Source of the DNA: an uncultured Desulfobacteraceae bacterium
GTDB taxonomy: Bacteria > Desulfobacterota > Desulfobacteria > Desulfobacterales > UBA2174
Length of the DNA: 41,071 nt
Reading direction: 5' to 3'
NCBI GenBank assembly: GCA_937982505.1
Contig: CALJLV010000058.1
Coordinates: 1-41,071 of the forward strand
Below are positions 14,377 to 23,176 of this stretch, one piece after another. The notes under the pieces were generated by a model, which worked only from the letters and a program-made list of their open reading frames with translations, was not told the DNA's origin and searched no databases. A program made the translations under genes and the position numbers. Every line of letters starts with the position of its first letter. Positions within the stretch are counted from its first letter, which is position 1.

Positions 14377-15938
14377 CTCGGGCCGGAAAGGATCCGTTCG
14401 ATCTGGTCCCTGAGCTGGGCGATGGTGAAGGGCTTCTGGATGAATCCATCGCCGCCCCGGTCCAGCAGGACCTGGGCTTCGCCCTCGATGCCGTATCCGC
14501 TCGACAGCAGGATGCGCACCGTGGGATCGATCCGCTTGAGGCCGTCGAAGGTTTCGGCGCCGCTCATCGCGGGCATGACGAGATCCAGGATCACCAAGTC
14601 GACGGCCTCGCGGGAGTGTTCCAGGAGGGCCAGGGCCTCTTGGCCGCCGGCGGCCTCGAGCACCGTAAAACCGAGGTGCTCCAGCAGTTCCCGGCCGATT
14701 TCGCGCACGAAATCCTCGTCGTCCACCAGCAGGACGGTGCGAATCCGGGGGGCGCCGGAACCGGCCCCCGCAGCATCTTCCACCGCGGCGGCCAGGGCCG
14801 GCAGGGAAACGGTAAAACAGGTCCCCTGCCCCGGCGTCGAGCAGACCTGGATGTCGCCGCCGTGGCCCTTGACGATGCCGTAGGCCGCGGCCAGCCCCAT
14901 CCCGGTGCCCCGGCCCCGCGGTTTGGTGGTGAAAAAAGGCTCGAAGATGCGCTCCCGGGTCGCGTCGTCCATCCCCTGGCCGTTGTCGGCCACGGTGAGG
15001 ATCACGAGGGCCGGTCCCCCGGGGGCCTGGGCCGCCAGCCGGGTGGCGATGGACAGGGTGCCCCCGTCGGGCATGGCGTCGGCGGCGTTGGCGCACAGAC
15101 TCCACAGCACCTGGGCCAGCTGGGACTTGTCGGCCAGGACCAGGGTTTGCCCCTCGGTCAAATCCAGGTGGATCAGGATATCCTTGCGCGTGCGCGAGAA
15201 GGCGTCGATCATCTCCCGCACGATCTGGTTGAGCTCCAGGGAGCGCGCCTCGAACTTGCCCCGCCGGGCGTAGCCGAGCAGTTGGCCGGTCAACTGGCGG
15301 CCGCTGACGACGATCTCCTCGATCTTGGCGATCCGCGCCAGGTGGGGGTGGCCGGGGGGCAGATCGAGCTGGATCAGGTTCAGATGCCCCACGATGCCCA
15401 TCAACAGGTTGTTGAAGTCGTGGGCGATCCCGCCGGCCAGGGTGCCGATGGCCTCCAACTGCTGGACCTGGAGAAGCTGTTCCACGGCCTGGACCCGCTC
15501 CTGCTCGAGCCGCTTGAGTTCGGTGATGTCCCGGTTGTTGCCCACCACGAAAAGCGGCTCGCCCCCAGGATCGCGCACGATGGTCATGTGATCCCGGAAC
15601 CAGCGGTAGCTGCCGTCCTTGCAGCGCATGCGGTATTCCACCGCCTCGCGCTGCGCCAGGGCCGGAGCGGCGTCCAGCAGACGCCGGAGGCAGGCATCGT
15701 GGCGCGGGCGGTCTTGGGGATGAATGAGCCGGCTGACCTCATCGTAGGCCATGGCGGCCACGTCCTGTGGACTGTAGCCCAGGATGCGCTCGAAGGCGCG
15801 GCTCAGATAGCGGTAGCGGCCCGAGTGAAAATCCCGCCAGTAAAGGATGTCGAAGGAATATTCGAGCACTTCCTGCAGCGGGTCGGCCGGCCCTCCGGAG
15901 CTGTCGGGCCCATCGCCTTGAAGGGGTGCATCGTTCAT
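14367..15938 (-). CDS. PAS-containing hybrid histidine kinase with C-terminal receiver
   Basis: This 523-residue protein has no membrane segment, so the sensor is cytosolic. A PAS domain spans about residues 22-140 (ILYWRDFHSGRYRYLSRAFE through VVGNNRDITE). The phospho-acceptor helix is LEAIGTLAGGIAHDFNN with His173. The ATPase domain shows SLCANAADAM, VADNGQGMDD, FEPFFTTK and GTGMGLA. A receiver domain from about residue 398 has VDDEDF, the phosphorylatable Asp in DLVILDLVMP and FIQKPF. Proteins of this type autophosphorylate and pass phosphate to their own receiver; the next partner is not visible. It lies directly upstream of the class II photolyase, which may share its transcript. The PAS ligand is unknown. 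Confidence 0.9.
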   Translation of the reverse strand: MNDAPLQGDGPDSSGGPADPLQEVLEYSFDILYWRDFHSGRYRYLSRAFERILGYSPQDVAAMAYDEVSRLIHPQDRPRHDACLRRLLDAAPALAQREAVEYRMRCKDGSYRWFRDHMTIVRDPGGEPLFVVGNNRDITELKRLEQERVQAVEQLLQVQQLEAIGTLAGGIAHDFNNLLMGIVGHLNLIQLDLPPGHPHLARIAKIEEIVVSGRQLTGQLLGYARRGKFEARSLELNQIVREMIDAFSRTRKDILIHLDLTEGQTLVLADKSQLAQVLWSLCANAADAMPDGGTLSIATRLAAQAPGGPALVILTVADNGQGMDDATRERIFEPFFTTKPRGRGTGMGLAAAYGIVKGHGGDIQVCSTPGQGTCFTVSLPALAAAVEDAAGAGSGAPRIRTVLLVDDEDFVREIGRELLEHLGFTVLEAAGGQEALALLEHSREAVDLVILDLVMPAMSGAETFDGLKRIDPTVRILLSSGYGIEGEAQVLLDRGGDGFIQKPFTIAQLRDQIERILSGPRST

Positions 15939-16015
15939 GGTGCCTCTGGGGTAGGAGAAAAACCGGTCCCCCGGCCTCGGCCCGCGCCGGTCCCGGGTTG
16001 AGCCCGGCCGGGCGC

Positions 16016-16046
16016 TTGACCGGATGCAGATGCGTGACCCTATAAA
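16016..16046 (+). promoter_or_regulatory. candidate promoter of the DMT transporter gene
   Basis: TTGACC (5 of 6) and TATAAA (5 of 6) are 19 bases apart, slightly long, about 100 bases upstream of the transporter ATG in the divergent spacer. Confidence 0.4.
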
Positions 16047-16146
16047 GATTCAGGCCAAAGGTCAAGCCGCAGCGCTCTTGACCGCCGCTCCCGCCAGGGG
16101 TATGGTTCGCCGTTTTGTCAACCCTAGCGCCAACCGTGGAACAGCG

Positions 16147-17052
16147 ATGGAAAACCGAATCTTGCGGGCCGATGCGATGCTCCTGGCCACCGCCGCCATC
16201 TGGGGCCTGGCCTTCGTGGCCCAGCGGGTGGGCATGGACCACGTGGGGCCGTTTACCTTCAACGCCATCCGCTTCGCCCTGGGCAGCCTCTCCCTGATCC
16301 CCCTGGTCTGGCTCGAAGGGCGCGCCCCGGCCCGGCCGGCCACGGCGGGGCCCGTCCGCTTCTGGGGGCCGGCGCTGGCCGGCACGGTCCTTTTCCTGGG
16401 CGCCTCGCTCCAGCAGGTGGGGCTGGTCTACACCACGGCCGGCAAGGCGGGCTTCATCACCGGACTCTACGTGGTCTTCGTGCCCCTCCTGGGCCTTTTG
16501 TGGGGCCAGCGGCCGGACGCCGGTACCTGGACCGGCGCCCTGCTGGCCGCCGCGGGGCTCTACCTGCTCAGCGTCACCGAAGCCTTCACCATCGCCTTTG
16601 GCGACCTGCTGGAACTGATCGGCGCCGTGTTCTGGGCCGGCCATGTGCTCCTCATCGGCTGGCTCTCCCCCCGCCTGCCCACCATGCGCCTGTCCTGCCT
16701 CCAGTACGCCGGCTGCGCCCTGCTCAGCCTGGCCGCGGCCCTGGCCCGGGAAACCTTGGCCCTGCCGGGGATCCTGGCCGCCGCGGTGCCCCTTCTCTAC
16801 GGGGGCCTGGCCTCGGTGGGAATCGCCTACACCCTCCAGGTGATGGCCCAAAAGGACGCGCCGCCGGCCCACGCCGCCATCCTGCTGAGTCTGGAGGCAG
16901 TCTTCGCGGCCCTGGGCGGGTGGGTTCTCCTCGGTGAAACCCTCGGCCTGCGGGCCATGGCCGGCTGCGCCCTGATGCTCACGGGAATGCTGGCCAGCCA
17001 AGCGCCTCTGTTTGCCGGCGGACTGCGGCGGGTCTTTCATTCAGCGGCCTGA
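16147..17052 (+). CDS. EamA/DMT-family membrane transporter
   Basis: This 301-residue protein has about ten hydrophobic helices in two EamA repeats. The first opens with AMLLATAAIWGLAFVAQRVGM and FNAIRFALGSLSLIPLVW; the second begins near GDLLELIGAVFWAGHVLLIGW and ends with AAILLSLEAVFAALGGWVLLGE. The last motif, glutamate in the penultimate helix pair, is typical of 10-TMS drug/metabolite exporters such as amino-acid or metabolite exporters. The substrate cannot be told. The ATG at 16147 gives the conserved N-terminus; the upstream ribosome-binding site is poor. It is divergent from the hybrid kinase and 40 bases before the trmO-like gene, so co-transcription with that operon is likely. Confidence 0.88.
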   Translation: MENRILRADAMLLATAAIWGLAFVAQRVGMDHVGPFTFNAIRFALGSLSLIPLVWLEGRAPARPATAGPVRFWGPALAGTVLFLGASLQQVGLVYTTAGKAGFITGLYVVFVPLLGLLWGQRPDAGTWTGALLAAAGLYLLSVTEAFTIAFGDLLELIGAVFWAGHVLLIGWLSPRLPTMRLSCLQYAGCALLSLAAALARETLALPGILAAAVPLLYGGLASVGIAYTLQVMAQKDAPPAHAAILLSLEAVFAALGGWVLLGETLGLRAMAGCALMLTGMLASQAPLFAGGLRRVFHSAA

Positions 17053-17092
17053 CCGGTTTTCGGCGCCGGCGGTCGGATTCGAGGAGTCGCAG

Positions 17093-17830
17093 GTGTATCA
17101 TTTCGACGCCATCGGCCGGATCCACTCCTGCTTCAAGGAAAAGTTCGGCATCCCGCGCCAGCCGGGGCTGGTCCCCGAGGCCCGGGCGGTTCTCGAACTG
17201 TTTGCCCCCTACGCGCGCCCCGAGGCCCTGGTGGGGCTGGAATCCTTCAGCCACATCTGGGTGGTCTTCGTCTTCCACCGTCATCTGGACCGGGGCTGGC
17301 GCCCCACGGTACGGCCGCCACGCCTGGGGGGCAACCGGCGCCTGGGGGTCTTCGCCACCCGCAGCGGATTTCGGCCCAACCCGGTGGGGATCTCGGCGGT
17401 GCGTCTCGAAGGGGTGCGTTTCCGGGGAGACAGCGCCGAACTAGGCCTGGCGGGGGTCGATCTGCTGGACGGAACCCCGGTGCTGGACATCAAGCCCTAC
17501 CTGCCCTACGCCGACGCCCTGCCTGCGGCCAGGGGGGGATTCGCCGGGCAGGCGCCGCCTCGCACAGCCGTTTCCTTCGCCCCGGCGGCCCGGGTGGACC
17601 TGGCGCGCCTGGACCCCGACACCCCAGAGCGCCTGGCCGGGCTCATCGTCCAGGTGCTTGCCAACGACCCCCGCCCGGCCTATTATGCCGGCAAAAAGGA
17701 CGGCCGCATCCACGGCCTGCGCCTCTACGACCTGGACGTGCGCTGGCAGCGAAGCGCGGAGGGGATCGAGGTGGTCAACATCGCGCCCCGCCCGTCGCCG
17801 CCAGCGCCGGGCGAGGATGATCCTTCATGA
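17093..17830 (+). CDS. trmO: tRNA t6A37 N6-methyltransferase family protein (TrmO-like)
   Basis: This 245-residue protein belongs to the TrmO (YaeB/TsaA) family, which methylates the N6 of threonylcarbamoyl-adenosine at position 37 of some tRNAs using SAM. The N-terminal half is diagnostic: FDAIGRIHSCFKEKFGIPRQPGL, then SHIWVVFVFH, GVFATRSGFRPNPVGIS and DLLDGTPVLDIKPYLPYAD. The C-terminal 70 residues (RLAGLIVQVLANDPRPAYY) match the usual small extra domain. GTG at 17093 is the start because GAGGAG stands 6 bases before it and the family N-terminus follows at once. Its stop overlaps the next ATG as ATGA, making a tight operon with the CooC-like ATPase. Confidence 0.92.
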   Translation: MYHFDAIGRIHSCFKEKFGIPRQPGLVPEARAVLELFAPYARPEALVGLESFSHIWVVFVFHRHLDRGWRPTVRPPRLGGNRRLGVFATRSGFRPNPVGISAVRLEGVRFRGDSAELGLAGVDLLDGTPVLDIKPYLPYADALPAARGGFAGQAPPRTAVSFAPAARVDLARLDPDTPERLAGLIVQVLANDPRPAYYAGKKDGRIHGLRLYDLDVRWQRSAEGIEVVNIAPRPSPPAPGEDDPS

Positions 17831-18591
17831 ACAAGGTGCTGATCTGCGGCAAGGGGGGCAGCGGCAAGAGCACCCTGGCGGTGCTGGTGGCCCGGCAATT
17901 GCAGTCCACCGGCCGGCGGGTGCTGCTGCTGGATGCCGACGAATCCAACCAGGGACTGCACCGGCTGCTGGGTGTCGCCCCGCCCGTTCCCCTGCTGGCG
18001 CACCTGGGGGGCAAGGCCGGCCTGCGCCGCAAGTCGGCGCCGGACTTCCCCGGGGCTCCGGCCCGGGCGATCTTCCCATCCCCGCTGGGGATCGCGGATC
18101 TGCCTCCGGATTGCCTGGCCGGCGGCGATGGGCTGCACCTGGCGGTGGTGGGCAAGATCGAGCATTTCGCCGAGGGCTGCGCCTGTCCCATGGGCGACCT
18201 GACGCGCCAGCTTCTCAAGGCCCTGCGCCTGGCCGGCGATGAAACCGTCCTGGTGGACACCGCCGCCGGGGTCGAACACTTCGGTCGCCGCATCGACGGC
18301 CTCTGCGATCGGGTGCTGGCCGTGGTGGACCCCACCTTTCAATCCTTCGACCTGCTCCGGCGCATCCGCGCCCTGGCCGCCGAGGCCCAAAGGCCGCTGG
18401 CGGCGGTGCTCAACAAGGCCACCCCGGAGGTGGTCGACCTGATGCGGCGCCAGGCGGGCGAAATCCCGGTGGCGGCCGTCATTCCCAACGATCCGCGGCT
18501 CTTCGCCGACAGCCTGGAAGGACGCCCTCTGGGCGGCGCGCCGGCCCAGATCAGCGCCATCGGCGACCACCTGACCGAGGAGGCCCCGTGA
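17827..18591 (+). CDS. CooC-like MinD-type ATPase (metal-cluster maturation)
   Basis: This 254-residue P-loop protein has a deviant Walker A, KVLICGKGGSGKST (Lys within GKGGSGKST, residues 8-16), the LLLDADESNQGL switch, VDTAAGVEHFGR and VLNKAT. The CxC motif in EGCACPMGD (Cys118, Cys120) is the metal-binding feature of the CooC family, whose members use ATP to insert nickel into carbon monoxide dehydrogenase/acetyl-CoA synthase. A Wood-Ljungdahl role is plausible for a desulfobacterium, but no CODH gene is in the window. It overlaps trmO by ATGA and the next gene by GTGA. It could serve another metalloenzyme. Confidence 0.85.
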   Translation: MNKVLICGKGGSGKSTLAVLVARQLQSTGRRVLLLDADESNQGLHRLLGVAPPVPLLAHLGGKAGLRRKSAPDFPGAPARAIFPSPLGIADLPPDCLAGGDGLHLAVVGKIEHFAEGCACPMGDLTRQLLKALRLAGDETVLVDTAAGVEHFGRRIDGLCDRVLAVVDPTFQSFDLLRRIRALAAEAQRPLAAVLNKATPEVVDLMRRQAGEIPVAAVIPNDPRLFADSLEGRPLGGAPAQISAIGDHLTEEAP

Positions 18592-18989
18592 CCGGTTCAC
18601 GCCTGACCGAAGTTCTGGCCACGGCCATGGCGGCGCCTCCCCGGGCGGCGATGATCGGCTTCAGCCTCAGCGAGAAGGTCAAGTCCGGCCTGCTCTGGGC
18701 CACCTGCTGCGCCCAGCAGGCCGCCGCCCTGGAGGGCCTGCCCCGCCAGGGCGCCCTGGCCCTGACCGAATCGCTCATCGGCATGGTGATGGGGGAAACC
18801 CTCTGCGCCCGCCGCCTCACCGCGGAGGCCGACTGGGACGAGGCGGTGCAGTTCATGGACAAGGCCCGGGTGATGATCCGCTCCGGGGTCCCCCAGGAGG
18901 CCCCGTTCCACCTGACCCGCGCCCTGCGCCTGGTGGCCGGGATCGGGGAGCGGGCCGCCCGGCGGCTGCAGGACCTGGACCTGCTCTGA
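18588..18989 (+). CDS. uncharacterised small helical protein coupled to CooC-like ATPase
   Basis: I do not recognise this 133-residue protein. It is predicted to be mostly helical, with no signal peptide or clear membrane span. Its notable features are an adjacent cysteine pair in WATCCAQQAAAL (Cys40, Cys41) and a third cysteine at 73 in GETLCARRL. There is a helix-hairpin-helix-like ending (LVAGIGERAARRLQDL). Its GTG start overlaps the stop of the CooC-like gene (GTGA), so both are made together and may interact, for example as a metal carrier or target for the ATPase. That role is inferred from position only. Confidence 0.7.
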   Translation: MTGSRLTEVLATAMAAPPRAAMIGFSLSEKVKSGLLWATCCAQQAAALEGLPRQGALALTESLIGMVMGETLCARRLTAEADWDEAVQFMDKARVMIRSGVPQEAPFHLTRALRLVAGIGERAARRLQDLDLL

Positions 18990-19054
18990 CCAGCGGCCCG
19001 CAAAAAGCGGCCTCCATTCTTCGGGCAGCAGTGGGAAGGCCGGCGCGGCGGCCC

Positions 19055-19897
19055 TCAGACGGGACGCAGGAAAAAGGCGTTGACCAGGGCCCAGCCCAGC
19101 ACCAGAACGGTGAGCAGGATCACGGCCGGCCCCAGCCAGCGATCGAAACGGGACTCGGCCCGCCTTTCGAGGTACCCCAGACCGTGGGCCAGGGCCGCGC
19201 CCGCCGCCAGGCCGCCCCCGTGGGCCCAGTTGTTGATCCCCGGCATGAGGCCGATGAGGATCAGGCCCACGATCCAGCCGCTGGTCTGGCGATAGACGGC
19301 CTGACCGTAGACCCCGCCCCGGCGTCTGCCGTAGTAGAGGGCGGCCCCCACCAGGGCGCAAAGCCCGGCCGAGGCACCGATGGTGAGCACCACTCCGGCC
19401 AGATAGGACGCCCAGAACCCCGCCGCCGCCCCACCGGTATAGATGGCCAGCATCCGATGGACCCCGTACTCGCGCAGGATCAGGCGGCCGATCTGGTTCA
19501 GGGCGGCCAGGTTGAAAAAGAGGTGCAGCAGCCCCCCGTGCAGGTAGCCGGCCGAAATCAGCGTCCACCAGCGGCCCAGTCGATCGATGGGCAGGGTGCC
19601 GCTGGCCCCCAGGCGCAGCAGGCTCCAGTTGTCGGGCGCCAGGAAGGTGAGGGGATTGGCGGACAGATGCACCCGCCCGGCGCTGAGGACAAGCGCCAGG
19701 ACGAAAAACGCCCCGTTGGTCCAGATCAGCACCCGCAGCAGGGCCTCAGGCGACTCGATCCACCGGGCGGCCCACCACCAGAGGCGCAGGCGCCCGGGAG
19801 CGGACAGGCCGCAATGGGGGCAGGTTCTTTCCTCCCGGCCGATCAGACGCCGGCAGCGCGGGCAGATCATCGAGCGAGGCAAGCGGGTAAGATCCAT
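19055..19897 (-). CDS. rhomboid-family intramembrane serine protease with zinc ribbon
   Basis: This 280-residue membrane protein starts with a small zinc ribbon (CPRC at 12-15 and CPHC at 26-29). About six or seven transmembrane helices follow. The catalytic serine is in TIGASAGLCALVG (Ser176) and the histidine in NNWAHGGGLAAG (His226). The L1/TM2 motif GGLLHLFFNLAAL supplies the conserved His and Asn. All catalytic residues are present, so it should be active; the site is GASAG rather than the commoner GASG. Substrates are unknown. The gene stands alone, converging with the CooC operon. Confidence 0.9.
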   Translation of the reverse strand: MDLTRLPRSMICPRCRRLIGREERTCPHCGLSAPGRLRLWWWAARWIESPEALLRVLIWTNGAFFVLALVLSAGRVHLSANPLTFLAPDNWSLLRLGASGTLPIDRLGRWWTLISAGYLHGGLLHLFFNLAALNQIGRLILREYGVHRMLAIYTGGAAAGFWASYLAGVVLTIGASAGLCALVGAALYYGRRRGGVYGQAVYRQTSGWIVGLILIGLMPGINNWAHGGGLAAGAALAHGLGYLERRAESRFDRWLGPAVILLTVLVLGWALVNAFFLRPV

Positions 19898-19949
19898 GGG
19901 CTTGAGAATCGACGCCTTCCGTAAAAATCAACAATCAAAAAAAATCTGT

Positions 19950-21656
19950 TCAGGACCGGGCCTGGGCCAGCAATTCGCGCGCATGGGCCAGCGTCTGCGC
20001 GCCGATGGTCTCGCCCCCCAGCATGCGGGCGATCTCCTCGACACGGCCCGCGGCGTCCAGGGGCGCGATGGTGGTCCGGGTGCGCCCATCGGCCACCATC
20101 TTGACGATCCGGAAATGATGGTCGCCGAACTTGGCGATCTGGGGCAGATGGGTGATGCAGATCAACTGGTGATGGCGCGACAGGGATTTGAGCTGGCGCC
20201 CCACCACCTCGGCCACGGCTCCCCCGATCCCGGCGTCCACCTCGTCGAAAACCACCGTTTCGAGGCTGTCGCTGGCCGCCAGGATGGCCTTGAGGGCCAG
20301 GACCACCCGGGACAGTTCGCCCCCCGAGGCGATGGCCGCCATGGGCTTGATGGCCTCGCCCACGTTGGGCGCCATCATGAAGGCGGCCTGGTCGATGCCC
20401 GTCTCGCCGATGAGGGCCCCGTCCACCGTCAGATGGGGGTCGCTGCGGGCATCGGCCGGGGACGGGGTCAGGACCACCTCGAAACGCGTCCCGGCCATCC
20501 GCAGAGCACCGAGGGCGGCTTCCACCTGGCGGCCCAGGGCCGCCGCGGCTTGCCGGCGGGCGGCCGAAAGACGCCGGCAGGCGCCGGCCAGGCGGGCCGC
20601 GGCGGCCTCGATGGCCTTGCGGGTCTGGGCGATTTCCTCGTCCAGGTGCACCATCCCGTCCAGCTCGCGGGATATCGTTGCCAGCCGCGCCTCCACATCC
20701 GCCAGGCGACCCCCGTATTTCTTTTTGAGCCGCCGCAGGACCTCGAGGCGCTCCTCGACCTGCTCCAGACGCCGTTCGTCGACCTGGAGGGTGCCCAGGC
20801 AGTCGCGCAGATCGGCCGCGAGCTCCGTGATCAGCACCCCGATCTCATCGAGCCGCTGCACCATGGGGCCCAGGCGGGCATCGATCTCGGCCGCCCGGGA
20901 GAGGCTTTTTCCCACGCCCGCCACCTGTTCCAGGGCCGCGCCGTCGGCGCCGTAGAGCACTTCGATGCCGCCGCCCAGAGCCTGAATAAGCGCCTCGGCG
21001 TGGCGCAGCCGCTGGCGCTCCTGCTCCAGGGCCAGGTCCTCCCCAGGGGCGATGCGGGCCGCCTCGATTTCGCTGCGCTGAAAGCGCAGCAGTTCGATCC
21101 GTTCGTCCTGGTGGGCCCGGCGCGCCTCCAGGGACCGATGGGCCTCGATCAGGGGCAGAAGCCGCCCGTAGTCCCGCGCCACTTCGCGGCGCAGGTCCAT
21201 CAGACCGCCGAAGCGATCCAGAATCAGCAGGTGCTGTTCCTCCCGCAGGAGGCCCTGGTGGGCATGCTGGCCGGAGATGCTGGCCAGATTTTCGGTGAGG
21301 GCGCCGAGCACCGCCACCGTGGCCAGGCTGCCGTTGACGTAGATGCGATTGCTGTCGTCCCGGCGGATGACGCGGCGCACCACCAGGCCGTCGCCCGGAG
21401 ACATCCCCTGGTCGGCCATGGCGCGGCCCGCGGGACTGTCGGCGGCCACCTGGAAGAGGGCTTCGAGTTCGGCGCTTTCCGCGCCGGTGCGGATCAGCCG
21501 GGCCGAGGCCCGGGCCCCCAGCAGAAGACCCACTGCGTTGATGATGATCGATTTGCCGGCCCCCGTCTCGCCGCTGAAAATCGTCAGCCCCGGCTGGAAA
21601 CGGATGCGCAGATCCTCGATGATGGCAAAGTTTTTGATCGCCAGTTCCTGCAGCAT
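19950..21656 (-). CDS. recN: DNA repair protein RecN
   Basis: This 568-residue SMC-like ATPase helps process double-strand breaks. It begins MLQELAIKNFAIIEDLRIRF with Walker A GETGAGKS (residues 29-36), followed by NAVGLLLGARAS. A long coiled-coil centre spans about 155-370. The C-terminal ATPase half includes IASGGELSRVVLALKAIL, Walker B with VVFDEVDAGIGGAVAEVVGRQL, and ICITHLPQIAKFGDHHFRI. Full family length is kept. It is divergent from the DUF192 gene. I looked for a LexA-type box upstream and saw none of the classical forms. Confidence 0.95.
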   Translation of the reverse strand: MLQELAIKNFAIIEDLRIRFQPGLTIFSGETGAGKSIIINAVGLLLGARASARLIRTGAESAELEALFQVAADSPAGRAMADQGMSPGDGLVVRRVIRRDDSNRIYVNGSLATVAVLGALTENLASISGQHAHQGLLREEQHLLILDRFGGLMDLRREVARDYGRLLPLIEAHRSLEARRAHQDERIELLRFQRSEIEAARIAPGEDLALEQERQRLRHAEALIQALGGGIEVLYGADGAALEQVAGVGKSLSRAAEIDARLGPMVQRLDEIGVLITELAADLRDCLGTLQVDERRLEQVEERLEVLRRLKKKYGGRLADVEARLATISRELDGMVHLDEEIAQTRKAIEAAAARLAGACRRLSAARRQAAAALGRQVEAALGALRMAGTRFEVVLTPSPADARSDPHLTVDGALIGETGIDQAAFMMAPNVGEAIKPMAAIASGGELSRVVLALKAILAASDSLETVVFDEVDAGIGGAVAEVVGRQLKSLSRHHQLICITHLPQIAKFGDHHFRIVKMVADGRTRTTIAPLDAAGRVEEIARMLGGETIGAQTLAHARELLAQARS

Positions 21657-21902
21657 GACGCCGTCGCGAGCCTCGCAGGGTGCCTCATGTCAGTCTAACT
21701 CGTTATGATGAAAGGCAATGTATGCCACAGCAGCCCATGCTTGTAAAGCGCCTCCCGGGCCGCCACCGCAAAACCCTTGCACGCCCTGCGCCGAGAGGCT
21801 ATAGCCCCCGGAGGAAGGACGGCCCCGGCGGTCGCCCGGGCCGCCCGCTTTTCACCCCCCCGCGGGCCGCCGGCGCGGCGCGCAGAACCGAGGCTGAGGC
21901 CG

Positions 21903-22457
21903 ATGCGGCAACCCAGGTCAAGACGCCCCGGGAGGCGGGGCATGGATGGCGTTCTCCTGCTCGGACTGCTCCTCTGCTGGGCCGCCCCGGTCCTGGGGGA
22001 CGACGGCGGCGCGCCCTGCCACCCCATCCGCATCGAGGCCGCCGTCATCTGCGCCGAGCTGGCCGCCACCGACGCCGAGGTCCGCCAGGGGCTGATGGGC
22101 CGCACCCGCCTGGCCCCGGATGCCGGCATGCTCTTCATCTACGCCCGGCCCAGACGGCTGAGCTTCTGGATGAAGGACACCCTTCTGAGCCTTGACATCG
22201 GCTTTTTCGATGCCGCCGGGGTGCTCCAGGAAATCCATCCCCTGGTGCCCCTGGACCTCAGATCCGTGGTTTCCCGCGGCGACGGCATGCGCTTCGCCCT
22301 GGAAGTGCCCCGGGGCGGGTTCGCCCGCGCCGGCCTGGAGATCGGCGCCCGCATGGATCTGGGCAGCGTGGACGCCGCCCTCAAGGCCCGGGGCTTTGCC
22401 GTTTCGGTGCAGCCGCCCCCGGCGGCTCCCCCATTACCGGAGGAATGGACCCCATGA
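21903..22457 (+). CDS. DUF192 family exported protein
   Basis: This 184-residue protein carries the DUF192 domain: the family pattern appears as LAATDAEVRQGLMGRTRLAPDAGMLFIY, then LSFWMKDTLLSLDIGFFDAAG and ALEVPRGGFARAGLEIGARM. Its function is not established in bacteria. It is probably exported: from the ATG at 21903 a basic stretch (RSRRPGRR) precedes MDGVLLLGLLLCW and a likely cleavage near VLG-DD. An alternative ATG at 21942 has a better ribosome-binding site (GGGAGG) but would leave the signal without its basic head. The stop overlaps the flavin reductase start by ATGA. Confidence 0.85.
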   Translation: MRQPRSRRPGRRGMDGVLLLGLLLCWAAPVLGDDGGAPCHPIRIEAAVICAELAATDAEVRQGLMGRTRLAPDAGMLFIYARPRRLSFWMKDTLLSLDIGFFDAAGVLQEIHPLVPLDLRSVVSRGDGMRFALEVPRGGFARAGLEIGARMDLGSVDAALKARGFAVSVQPPPAAPPLPEEWTP

Positions 22458-23080
22458 GCAAACGCGCCTGGAAACCGGGCACCATGATCTACCCCGTACC
22501 GGCGGTCCTGGTCACCTGCGGCACCGCCGCCGAGGGGTTCAACATCATCACCGTGGCCTGGACCGGCACGGTCTGCAGCGATCCGCCCATGGGCTACATC
22601 TCGCTGCGGCCCGAGCGTTACAGCTACGAGATCATCCGCCGGAACAGGGAATTCGTCATCAACCTGACCACCACGGACCTGGCCCGGGCCACGGACTGGT
22701 GCGGGGTCAAGTCCGGCCGCGACGTGGACAAGTTCAAGGCTCTGGGGCTGACTCCGGTCAAGGCCCAGAGCGTCGCGGCCCCCCTCATCGACGAATCTCC
22801 CCTGAACATCGAATGCCGGGTGTCGCAGATCCTGCCCCTGGGCACCCACCACATGTTTCTTTCCCAGGTGGTGGCCATCAACGCCGACGAGCGCTACATC
22901 GATCCGCGCACCGGCGCCTTCGCCCTCTCCCGGGCCAATCCCATCTGCTACCTGCACGGGCGCTACTTCGCCCTGGGCAAGCGCGTGGGCACCTTCGGCT
23001 ACAGTGTGCGCAAGCGCAAGGCGCAGCCCAGACGCTCCGCCTCGGCCGGTGAGTCGCCAGCTGAAGACGGGCGGGCTTGA
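22454..23080 (+). CDS. flavin reductase family (FMN-binding split-barrel) protein
   Basis: This 208-residue protein has the flavin reductase-like FMN-binding split barrel: PVPAVLVTCGTAAEGFNIITVAWTG, then PPMGYISLRPERYSYEIIRR and EFVINLTTTDLARATDWCGVKSG. LNIECRVSQILPLGTHHMFLSQVV and YLHGRYFALG follow. Members bind FMN and reduce it or pass electrons to partner proteins. In anaerobes many single-domain forms are of unknown role. The ATG at 22454 is preferred over one at 22445 because GGAGGA lies about 9 bases upstream of it. It overlaps the DUF192 stop (ATGA). The last 15 residues are basic and low-complexity. Confidence 0.9.
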   Translation: MSKRAWKPGTMIYPVPAVLVTCGTAAEGFNIITVAWTGTVCSDPPMGYISLRPERYSYEIIRRNREFVINLTTTDLARATDWCGVKSGRDVDKFKALGLTPVKAQSVAAPLIDESPLNIECRVSQILPLGTHHMFLSQVVAINADERYIDPRTGAFALSRANPICYLHGRYFALGKRVGTFGYSVRKRKAQPRRSASAGESPAEDGRA

Positions 23081-23176
23081 TCCTCTTGATGACGCGTGCC
23101 CCGATCCCCGAGGCAGGTACGGCAGCGGCCGCGGCCCAGGCTCCGGGCCCGGCGGGGCGGGCGGCGGGGAAACGCG

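Noticed and set aside
14319..16001. A 560-codon plus-strand frame opposite the hybrid kinase
   Set aside because: Antisense to a gene with all histidine kinase motifs; low-complexity composition; no ribosome-binding site.
18994..19010. Terminator after the CooC operon (CCGC-AAAAA-GCGG)
   Set aside because: The stem is only 4 bp with no T-tract; too weak to call.
19587..21698. A 703-codon plus-strand frame opposite recN
   Set aside because: Antisense shadow of a full-length, motif-complete RecN.
21657..21902. LexA/SOS box upstream of recN
   Set aside because: No sequence resembling the classical proteobacterial or Gram-positive LexA sites is visible; a divergent lineage-specific site cannot be excluded.
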